Part shown: piece by piece, positions 27,732 to 34,966 of the stretch
Numbering within the stretch: position 1 is the first letter of the stretch
How the letters are laid out: the number at the start of each line of letters is the position of its first letter
Position numbers and translations under genes: made by a program
Notes under the pieces: model-generated
The model's database searches: none
Seen by the model: the letters and a program-made list of their open reading frames with translations, nothing else
What the model was told of the DNA's origin: nothing
Source: Methanosarcina sp. MTP4
GTDB taxonomy: Archaea; Halobacteriota; Methanosarcinia; Methanosarcinales; Methanosarcinaceae
Direction of reading: 5' to 3'
Length of the DNA: 64,000 bases
NCBI RefSeq assembly: GCF_000970045.1
Contig: NZ_CP009505.1
Location: 2,938,808 to 3,002,807 of the forward strand

Positions 27732-27902
27732 TGAGGGCCCTTGTAATCGATACGAAAATGAGAATTCCCGGAACCGGAATCAGCATTAGACCCTCTCACA
27801 AAAACCAGGGCCATTTCAAGCAATATACGGGATTTCTACATAACCCGATAAAGAAAGAGGACAGGGAGAGAACGTGCATCTGAATTAGAGTATCAATTGT
27901 GC

Positions 27903-28817
27903 TTATTCAGGAGAGGTGGAAACATACCATTTTGGCATGTATGTTTCAAATCCATCATACCATTCCAAAACATTTTCGGCTTGTCCGAGCGCCTTGTTGA
28001 CTTCTTCCTGTCCGAATTGAATTGCCCAGGGAACTGATGAAAGCTGGGTACTTGCAATATATAAAGCCATTAATCTGAAAAATAAAGCAGGCACATCATG
28101 ACCAAAATATCCATTTATACGTCCCGAAGCAAACACGGCACTTATATCTGCACACCAGGTAATGCGATTGAATTCCTCCCAAGGATCGCCGTAATCAAGC
28201 CTGTCAAAATCAATGATTCCCAGTTCTCCGGACTTTGTAACAATCATATTTCCGACATGGTAGTCACCATGTTGAAAACACTGGGGGCGATTTTCCAGCA
28301 GGTATCGATTTTGTTCGATATATTTGATTATTTTATCTGCCCCCTTCAGATAAATCCCACAGGCTTTATAGTAAGTAATATTTCTGTTTATTTTACGATT
28401 GAAACGCTCCGACCATGGCATCTGATTTTTTGCCGCAGGAATTTGGTGCATAATTCTTAATGCTTCTCCAGCTTTAACACCGAGCTGGTATTGCTCTTTG
28501 TTGCTTAGCGCGGGAAGAACAGTTCTTGCGTCCTCCCCTTTAATCCAGGTTAGTAAAGAATAAACGGATTGGCCGTTATTACAAATTCCAAAATCAATCG
28601 GGCGCGACATTAAAATGTCAATTTTATCAAGCCGTTTTATTGCTTCAAAATCCCATTTCTTATTCTCATATTGCCTTATGTCCGATATTCTGAGTAATAA
28701 TTTCCTACCATCCGTCGTCTGGATATAATATTTTTGATCATTCGACCACCCCTTATTAATTGCCTCAACTGTTTTCCATTTACAAGAATCAGGTATTTCA
28801 TTATAGAGTTTAAGCAC
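27903..28817 (-). CDS. Aminoglycoside-phosphotransferase-family kinase
   Basis: A 304-aa APH/choline-kinase-fold protein. The catalytic loop is FQHGDYHVGNM (near residue 195) and the Mg-binding motif is GIIDFDRLDYGDPWEEFNR. The N-lobe has LLLRISD. The sequence and AT-rich, Lys/Tyr/Ile-heavy codon use look like Firmicutes kinases of this group rather than its neighbours, so horizontal acquisition is likely. The substrate could be an aminoglycoside, a macrolide or a cell metabolite, and resistance should not be assumed. A GTG start at 28817 follows GAGGTG. Confidence 0.87.
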   Translation of the reverse strand: MLKLYNEIPDSCKWKTVEAINKGWSNDQKYYIQTTDGRKLLLRISDIRQYENKKWDFEAIKRLDKIDILMSRPIDFGICNNGQSVYSLLTWIKGEDARTVLPALSNKEQYQLGVKAGEALRIMHQIPAAKNQMPWSERFNRKINRNITYYKACGIYLKGADKIIKYIEQNRYLLENRPQCFQHGDYHVGNMIVTKSGELGIIDFDRLDYGDPWEEFNRITWCADISAVFASGRINGYFGHDVPALFFRLMALYIASTQLSSVPWAIQFGQEEVNKALGQAENVLEWYDGFETYMPKWYVSTSPE

Positions 28818-28989
28818 GCTAACACCTCTATGAAAATAGAGTACCTGTCATTTTATATTTTCTATTTTTTTGAATGTTCTTCACTTCCTGAGTTGAAGCT
28901 CTTAAAAATTTCGTACCTGAATAAGGATTTATCTAAGGCGGAATATATTTTTAGAAAGATAAAAGCAAGTGTGAGGGGGCAGGAAGATC

Positions 28990-29661
28990 ATGAAACGAAT
29001 CCTACTAATTACAACCTTAATACTCCTTTTTTTCAGTATCAGCACTTTTTCAGGTTGTGTTTCCGAAGATCAGCAAGAGCCAGGAGTCTATGATAACGAG
29101 TCAGAGACTACCTTTTACGCCGGGCAGGAATTAACGCCTATAGCCGAACAGCGCAACAACGCCATCCAGGGGACCCAGTATATAGACAGGGAGAGCTACC
29201 GCCTGCAGGTAGACGGCCTTGTAGAAAACCCCATGGAGTTCAGCTATGAAGAAATTAAGGCACTGCCCAGGACCTCGAAGGTCGTGGACCTGGACTGCGT
29301 GGAAGGCTGGGGTTTTACCGGAAAGTGGACAGGAGTGAAAATAGCCGACCTCTTTGAAGAAGTGGGGGTCATGGAAAATGTCAGCACGGTTATCTTCTAC
29401 AGTGCAGACGGGTATTCCACTGCCCTGGAACTGGACTACCTTCTGGAAAACGACATAATCCTTGCCTACGGGCTAAACGATGTGACCCTTCCCCCGGAAA
29501 GAGGCTTTCCCCTGCAGCTCGTTGCCGAGAGCAAATACGGGTACAAGTGGGCAAAGTGGATCGTAAGAATCGAACTCAGTGATTCCGAATACAGAGGATA
29601 CTGGGAAGAACGGGGCTATAACAATAGGGCAGACGTCGGGGGACCTGCGTTTGAAAGGTGA
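28990..29661 (+). CDS. Molybdopterin-dependent oxidoreductase, sulfite-oxidase-like lipoprotein
   Basis: A 223-aa protein with a lipoprotein signal (ILLFFSISTFSGC) followed by a sulfite-oxidase-type molybdopterin-binding domain from about residue 62 (YRLQVDGLVENP). The Mo-ligand cysteine is in VDLDCVEGW, and PPERGFPLQLV and GYKWAKWI are also typical. It lacks the dimerisation domain of sulfite oxidase, as in MsrP (YedY)-like proteins. It should act outside the membrane. Electron partner and substrate are unknown: no MsrQ-like membrane gene adjoins it. Confidence 0.88.
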   Translation: MKRILLITTLILLFFSISTFSGCVSEDQQEPGVYDNESETTFYAGQELTPIAEQRNNAIQGTQYIDRESYRLQVDGLVENPMEFSYEEIKALPRTSKVVDLDCVEGWGFTGKWTGVKIADLFEEVGVMENVSTVIFYSADGYSTALELDYLLENDIILAYGLNDVTLPPERGFPLQLVAESKYGYKWAKWIVRIELSDSEYRGYWEERGYNNRADVGGPAFER

Positions 29662-30005
29662 GGGGTGGAAATGTCGGAGAGCCCGGATTTGAAAGATGAA
29701 GCTCGGAATCGGAAAACAATTCCATATTGATGAATCAGCTAGCCTGAAAAATAGGGATATCGGCTTCATCCGGAACCTTCCTAATCGCTGGCTCTCTACC
29801 ATTGTTTCGGTAATTTGAATTCGTAGATTTTACCACAGAAGACTCCGTATGCCCCATCAAAAGCCAAAAGCTCATAATGTATATAAGTAATCTGAACTAT
29901 AGGTATGTAGTTAGTATAAATGTATATTTTCTAGCAAAGTATTACATATTACCGGGGAGCGCTATCCTAAGGGGCGCGAGTTAAAAAATAGAGGGGGCAA
30001 TTTGA
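29662..30005. other. Intergenic region
   Basis: 344 bases. The 3' half is AT-rich with TATA-like elements (TGTATATAAG near 29878 and TGTATATTTT near 29921) that may drive the following kinase-like gene. GCGCTATCCTAAGGGGCGC at 29959-29977 can form a short stem in its leader. Confidence 0.45.
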
Positions 30006-30950
30006 GTGGTGGAATGCCATGTAAATACACTGAAGCCAGGGGACCCTTTCAGGGATTGGCTTGTCGAAGAAGTGGTGGGACAAAGGGTCCGGGATAAACG
30101 ATGCTGTGTTAAGGTTTTCAAGAATGGTCGCTCATCCCATACCGTCTGCAGGTATCACTTCAAAGGAGAACATTTCAGTGTAATGGCAAAATATTTTGCC
30201 GAACCCACGGACAGGTTAAAAAAATATGATGCCTGCAAAGCCATGAAGAACGAATTCAAGAAGCTTGAGCTGGCAGCTTCTTATATAAATGTTGCAAAGC
30301 CCCTTGCCGTGAACGAGGATTTCAACTGCGCCCTTGTAACCGAACATGTGCCAGGGAAATCGCTCGGCTGGTACTTCAAACACGATACAAATCTTTACGA
30401 AATACTTACCAGGATGTCACATATGCTCCGCAGGCTTCACGACAACACCCTTTCTTCCTACAACAAAGAAAATGAGTTCAAAAACTACCACGACGTTCTG
30501 GACCATCTGGGGCTTGACTACAAAACCCGGGAAACTTTCAACCATTTTCTCGGAGAATGGTGGTACAGCGACCTGCTTGACCGAAAACAAGGATGCATGA
30601 TTCACAGGGACGTCCACCCCTCAAACTACATCTTTTACAAAGGCAAACCCTATGCCCTTGATTTCGAAAGCTCCTGGTTCCATGCAAACCCCGTCCGGGA
30701 CCTGGGAATCCTCTCCGCGGAACTTAAAAATTATTTCGAGCAGAACAAAGGAGGGGGATGGAAGGCCGAACCCTACATAGGACATTTGCTCTGGGAATAC
30801 AGCCGGAATGAAAAGGATTTTTCAAGAATTACGAAGACCTTGCCTTTCTATATGAGTGTGGGACTGCTCCGTTCAGCAAGGCTTCACCAGGAAAACTATC
30901 GAGATTATCTTATCAGAGAAGCCATGGCATGTTTGGAACCTAACAGGTGA
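30006..30950 (+). CDS. Kinase-fold (APH/RIO-like) protein of unknown substrate
   Basis: A 314-aa protein with a protein-kinase-like fold. N-lobe: CCVKVFKNGRS and FSVMAKYFAEP. Hinge: LVTEHVPGKSLGWYF. Catalytic loop: MIHRDVHPSNYIFYKGK. Mg-binding Asp: PYALDFESSW. The HRDVHPSN loop is intermediate between aminoglycoside phosphotransferases and lipopolysaccharide/Bud32-type kinases. It is not closely related to the APH gene 2 kb away. The GTG start at 30006 follows GAGGGGGC. Substrate not predicted. Confidence 0.75.
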   Translation: MVECHVNTLKPGDPFRDWLVEEVVGQRVRDKRCCVKVFKNGRSSHTVCRYHFKGEHFSVMAKYFAEPTDRLKKYDACKAMKNEFKKLELAASYINVAKPLAVNEDFNCALVTEHVPGKSLGWYFKHDTNLYEILTRMSHMLRRLHDNTLSSYNKENEFKNYHDVLDHLGLDYKTRETFNHFLGEWWYSDLLDRKQGCMIHRDVHPSNYIFYKGKPYALDFESSWFHANPVRDLGILSAELKNYFEQNKGGGWKAEPYIGHLLWEYSRNEKDFSRITKTLPFYMSVGLLRSARLHQENYRDYLIREAMACLEPNR

Positions 30951-31165
30951 AAGGGCAGGGGAACTCTACAAATAATTAACAAATAGTGAAACCTATTTTT
31001 ACAAACCTGTATCTTGCAGGGTTATTTTGATGAGGCCTTCAGGGCATGAATAGGGTATGCAAGGTTAATAAAGGTCAATACTATATAATTAAAGGGACAT
31101 TTTGCTAAGGGAGCCGGGGAGATGGAAGGGGAATTCCCCACAGTACCGGTTAATATATTAAAACA

Positions 31166-31333
31166 GGGGAATCAATTCAGGGGAATCAATTCAGGGGAAT
31201 CAATTCAGGGGAATCAATTCAGGGGAATCAATTCAGGGGAATCAATTCAGGGAAATCAATTCAGGGAAATCAATTCAGGGAAATCAATTCAGGGAAATCA
31301 ATTCAGGGAAATCAATTCAGGAAGATCAATTCA
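31166..31333. repeat. 14-bp tandem repeat array, about 12 copies
   Basis: Units of GGGGAATCAATTCA that shift to GGGAAATCAATTCA in the second half and GGAAGATCAATTCA at the end. It is the longest array by copy number in the window. Confidence 0.96.
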
Positions 31334-31413
31334 GGGACCGGAAAGTTTCCTTTTCAGGTAGCGGAACTCATGATATCTATAGTCCCAGACGTAAATATTT
31401 ACACTTACATTAT

Positions 31414-31491
31414 AACCACGGAAGACACGGAAAGCACGGAAGGATTGTGCCCTATTTCCTTTATTCCGTGTTTTCCGTGCTTTCGGTGGTT
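31414..31491. repeat. Long imperfect inverted repeat (CACGGAA family)
   Basis: 28-base arms at 31414-31441 and 31464-31491 (AACCAC..AA..CACGGAAA..CACGGAA against its complement, about 24 of 28 matching), separated by 22 bases. Each arm also contains an internal direct CACGGAA repeat. It could be a small mobile palindrome or a strong RNA hairpin. Confidence 0.7.
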
Positions 31492-31635
31492 AAACTTTCG
31501 CTTGAGGCGGGTGAAGGATTTTGGGCCCTTGACTATAGATTAACTTATCAAATAACCATATCAATTGAAATTGTTAAGAAGCCCTGGCATTTTTGAGGGT
31601 TGTCAGGTGAAAAGGGGAATAAGGGAGGGGAAAAT

Positions 31636-32427
31636 ATTTCAGAAATCTACGAACCGGAAATAGCGGGAAGACGGAGTACATTCCTGAGCTATCCCATCGA
31701 AAAGCCCGGGGAAAGAGAAGAAGAAGAAGGAGAAGAAGAAGAAGAAGGAGAAGAAATATTTGAAAGCTGCCAGATCAAAGGGGTCATTTTTGACTGCTAC
31801 CAGACCCTTATTGATATTGACACCGATGAGCACAGCCATGAAACCTATAAAACGGTTAGCAGGTGGCTGGCATATCAGGGAGTCGATGTAAAACCGGAGA
31901 AACTCAAGGATTCCTATATGCTGAAGGTAAAGGAAAGGATGGACGAGTCTCCGGAAACATACCCCGAGGTGAGGGTTGAAGAGGTTTTTGCAGAGATCTG
32001 CGGGGAAAATGCAGTGTGGAGGATCAACGAAAAACGCCTGGGTGTTGACACCTCAAGGGTCTTCAGGGCTGCTTCAATCCGAAAACTCCTCCCGTTTCCC
32101 CAGAGTATAAGACTGATCGAGCACTGCATCAATATCCCGAAATGCATCATCTCCAACGGGCAGCGGGTTTTTTCCGAACTTGAACTGAGGTACCTGGGAC
32201 TTTATGACTACTTCGATTTCGTGATCTTTTCCTCGGACGTCGGGTACAAGAAACCGGACCTGAGGCTTTTCATGACCGCACTTAAGAGGATGGGCCTAGA
32301 GTTCCAGCCCAAGTGCGTGATGTCTGTCGGAGATTCCTATGAAAATGAGCTCCTCCCTGCCAGAAAGCTGGGGATGCGGGCCATGCAAATTGAGGAAGCC
32401 TGGGAGAAGTTCGGACTGAAGAAATGA
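31636..32427 (+). CDS. HAD-superfamily hydrolase (paralog 1), probable ATT start
   Basis: About 263 aa. A low-complexity acidic linker (EEEEGEEEEEGEE) precedes a HAD domain. Motif I is VIFDCYQTL, with Tyr at the usual second Asp. Motif II is IISNGQRVF, motif III KKPDLRLF, motif IV SVGDSYENEL. The start is inferred by comparison: GGAGGGGAAAAT-ATT-TCAGAA here aligns with GGAGAGGAAAT-ATG-TTGGAA of paralog 2. A TTG at 31600 is the alternative, but it lacks SD spacing. It is first of three tandem paralogs with separate promoters. Substrate unknown. Confidence 0.82.
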   Translation: MSEIYEPEIAGRRSTFLSYPIEKPGEREEEEGEEEEEGEEIFESCQIKGVIFDCYQTLIDIDTDEHSHETYKTVSRWLAYQGVDVKPEKLKDSYMLKVKERMDESPETYPEVRVEEVFAEICGENAVWRINEKRLGVDTSRVFRAASIRKLLPFPQSIRLIEHCINIPKCIISNGQRVFSELELRYLGLYDYFDFVIFSSDVGYKKPDLRLFMTALKRMGLEFQPKCVMSVGDSYENELLPARKLGMRAMQIEEAWEKFGLKK

Positions 32428-32687
32428 ACCTATAACACGGGAGTTAACCCCGTAAATTCTTTTTTAAAAAAGCTTTGAAAATTTTGAAAAGCCACATATG
32501 AGTACATTTTTTAAGCACCTTTTTTACATAGATTATGACTTTTTAGAAATTTGTCTATTGATTAAAAAGAAACTTCACCTATAAACATATAAGGAAACGT
32601 GAATAATATAGTTCAAGAGGAAGATATTTTGTGGAAGACATGTTAAGGAAAGAGATTCTGTGAGTGGGCACTTCAGGGAGAGGAAAT

Positions 32688-33482
32688 ATGTTGGAAAGCT
32701 ACAAGATACAGGGGGAAGGAATCGAAAGCGTACTTAAAAGCTACCGGATGGAAAAGACCGGAGAACTAAGTGTCCCACCTGTGATAGAAAGGGTTTCGAT
32801 AACAAGAACCGTATGTGAGGGGAGTCCCATAAAAGGGATCATCTTTGACTGCTACCAGACTCTTATCGATATCCACACTGACGAAGATGACATGGAGACC
32901 TACGAAAGGGTGACAATGTGGCTTGCATACCAGGGTGTAAAGATCAGGCCTGAAAAACTGCGGCATACTTATGAATTGAAAGTAAAGGAAAGGATGGACA
33001 GGTCCGAAGAAGAATACCCGGAAGTAAAGGTGGAAGAGGTCTTCAGTGAGATCTGCAAAGATCACGCAGTCTGGAGAATTGATGAAAAAAAATTGGGAGT
33101 CGAAACCGCAAAGGTATTCAGAGCGGCGTCTATCCGAAAACTCCGGCCCTTTCCCCAGAGCATAAAGCTGATCGAGCACTGTATAAACATTCCTAAATGC
33201 ATAATCTCCAACGGGCAGCGGGTCTTTTCCGAAATGGAACTGAGATACCTTGGCTTCTACGACTACTTCGATTTCGTGATATTTTCCTCAGACCTCGGAT
33301 ATAAAAAACCGGACCTCAGGCTCTTCATGGAAGCGCTCAAGAAACTGGGACTGGAACTCGAACCAAAGTGTGTACTGTCCATCGGAGACTCATATGAAAA
33401 TGAGATTCTGCCCGCTCACAAACTCGGGATGTGCGCCATGCAGATCGAGGATGCCTGGGAGTTTTATGGGGTAAAAGATTAA
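32688..33482 (+). CDS. HAD-superfamily hydrolase (paralog 2)
   Basis: 264 aa, very similar to paralog 1 over the whole catalytic core. Motif I is IIFDCYQTL, II is IISNGQRVF, III is KKPDLRLF and IV is SIGDSYENEI. The N-terminal 45 residues are unrelated to the acidic linker of paralog 1. ATG 32688 has GGGAGAGG at SD distance. The DxY form of motif I is shared with L-2-haloacid dehalogenases, while the phosphatases use DxD. The cap between motifs I and II is helical (subtype IA). Confidence 0.88.
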   Translation: MLESYKIQGEGIESVLKSYRMEKTGELSVPPVIERVSITRTVCEGSPIKGIIFDCYQTLIDIHTDEDDMETYERVTMWLAYQGVKIRPEKLRHTYELKVKERMDRSEEEYPEVKVEEVFSEICKDHAVWRIDEKKLGVETAKVFRAASIRKLRPFPQSIKLIEHCINIPKCIISNGQRVFSEMELRYLGFYDYFDFVIFSSDLGYKKPDLRLFMEALKKLGLELEPKCVLSIGDSYENEILPAHKLGMCAMQIEDAWEFYGVKD

Positions 33483-33959
33483 CTTTGAAAAAATAAGAAG
33501 CGTCTTCACAATTCAAGCCTGTTAAGCGGCCCGGATAGCCCGGGTCTTCCCTTGTTGCTTCCCCCTCCTTTTTTATACACATCCTATAGCCATTTTTTCA
33601 ATATCCATACCATTCTGTCACATTTCCCACCACTCTTCCGATTTCCGGAAAAAATTCCGAAATCTTTTTTAATATATTTGGTATTTTGGTCTTGTATCCG
33701 GCCTCTGCCCTGTCTCTCAGGATCAACTGCCTCTGCCCTGAAGATTCGGGGATTTTGCGTTGAATTTTTATGGCCGAATCTTATCAGCTGTCCATTTGAA
33801 AGAAGCCAAAGTATATAGATGTATGAGCAATATATATAGGTATTTGGGCAAACTATATATTCATCCGTATTATTAGAGGTAATAAGAGAAAAAATCATAG
33901 ACAAAACGAAAAAAGAAGAAATATTGAAAAAAATGAAGAAATTAAATTGGAGGGTATCA
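33483..33959. other. Intergenic region with hairpin and TATA-rich segment
   Basis: 477 bases. CCCGG ATAGC CCGGG (33530-33544), followed by T-runs near 33567-33575, may terminate paralog 2. Several TATATA motifs between 33810 and 33870 probably include the promoter of paralog 3. No gene is seen. Confidence 0.5.
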
Positions 33960-34613
33960 ATGCTACAAAACGGAAGGATAAAAGGCTTAATTTTTGACTG
34001 TTATAAAACCCTCATCAACATTAAAACCGATGAGAGAAGCAGGGAAACTAACCAGCGTGTCAGCCACTGGATGCTCTACCAGGGAGTAAGGATAGAACCC
34101 GAAAGGCTAAGAGAAGTATATAAGTGGAAGGTCATAGACCGGCTAAATAACTCCGGACAACAGCACCCCGACATCCGTATCGAAGAGATATTTGCAGAGA
34201 TCTGTGCCGAAAACGCTTACCGTGAAATTGACCCCTGCTGGCTGGGTATCGAAACTGCGAAAATATTCAGGACCGCATCCATCAAAAAGCTGGAAGCTTA
34301 CCCCCAGAGCCGGGCACTTCTTGAAAAATACAGGCATGTTCCCAAATGCATCGTTTCCAATGCCCAGAGGGTCTTTACTGAACAGGAATTACGTTTCTTA
34401 GGCTTATATGATTATTTTGACCATGTAATCCTCTCTTCAGACCACAAAATAAAGAAACCTGATACCCGGCTCTTTCAAATGGCTCTCGACCAGCTGGGCC
34501 TCGAACCCCACGAAGTTCTCTCCGTCGGAGACACCCCTGAAAACGACATATATCCGCCCCAGAGCCTGGGGATGAATGCGATGCACATCCATGATGCCTG
34601 GCGCTATGCTTAA
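33960..34613 (+). CDS. HAD-superfamily hydrolase (paralog 3)
   Basis: 217 aa, the shortest and most diverged of the three. Motif I is LIFDCYKTL, II is CIVSNAQRVF, III is IKKPDTRLF and IV is SVGDTPENDI. It starts almost directly at the HAD core, without the N-terminal extensions of the other two. ATG 33960 has a strong GGAGGG SD, five bases away. The shared DCY motif I shows that the unusual catalytic site predates the duplications. Confidence 0.87.
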   Translation: MLQNGRIKGLIFDCYKTLINIKTDERSRETNQRVSHWMLYQGVRIEPERLREVYKWKVIDRLNNSGQQHPDIRIEEIFAEICAENAYREIDPCWLGIETAKIFRTASIKKLEAYPQSRALLEKYRHVPKCIVSNAQRVFTEQELRFLGLYDYFDHVILSSDHKIKKPDTRLFQMALDQLGLEPHEVLSVGDTPENDIYPPQSLGMNAMHIHDAWRYA

Positions 34614-34966
34614 AGAAAGAATAAAGAGAAAATATAGAAGGAATAAAGAAAAAAATTTAATTTAACATATTCTTACATTTCCCCATTATTCCTGAATCAT
34701 CCTTCCGGGAAAAGCAAGGCACTTAAAAGTCAAAAAAGCACTTAAAGGTTTTTTATAAAGAAACCCTTTTTTTCAAACTCTCCTCTTTCGACCTATTTCC
34801 TGCTTTTTAACCCGTTTTCTTTATAAAGAGTGGAAGGTTACAGCGATTCCGGCTTTTAGATTGGAGCTCTCGTATCTGCCCCAAACCAGATATATTTAAA
34901 TAATCGCAAGCACTCTAAAAGCCAAGAAATTCTTACACTATTCCCCAATCATCGGAGTGTTTTTAC
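34614..34966. other. Intergenic region upstream of valS
   Basis: 353 bases. T-rich runs follow the HAD gene, then a promoter-like TATATTTAAAT at about 34890-34900 upstream of valS. No tRNA or T-box-like structure is apparent. Confidence 0.5.

Larger units (their letters stand above)
27306..27902. other. Intergenic region with terminator-like and hairpin sequences
   Basis: 597 bases between convergent genes. It holds T-rich tracts right after ahbC, a perfect hairpin at 27483-27502, CAGCTAATAA-type short repeats near 27631-27668 and a second GC-rich hairpin at 27713-27731. A 76-codon frame at 27653-27883 has no SD and no protein character that I recognise. Confidence 0.5.
30951..31635. other. 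Intergenic region with repeat array and inverted repeat
   Basis: 685 bases containing a 14-bp array of about 12 copies (31166-31333), a 78-base inverted repeat (31414-31491) and the promoter region of the first HAD gene. The array reads through as a repetitive 79-codon frame from 31122, judged not to be a gene. Confidence 0.55.

Noticed and set aside
27653-27883. 76-codon open frame between ahbC and the kinase gene
   Set aside because: No SD, a hairpin lies within it, and no protein family is seen. Kept only as a possible element remnant.
27903-28817. Antibiotic resistance gene
   Set aside because: The kinase fold is clear, but the substrate cannot be read from the sequence and many family members act on metabolites.
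31122-31361. 79-codon open frame with SD-like GGGGAG
   Set aside because: It is almost entirely the 14-bp repeat array read through. The period of 14 changes frame every unit, and no real protein character remains.
34614-34966. tRNA gene or T-box leader upstream of valS
   Set aside because: No cloverleaf or T-box consensus could be found by eye, and T-boxes are bacterial.
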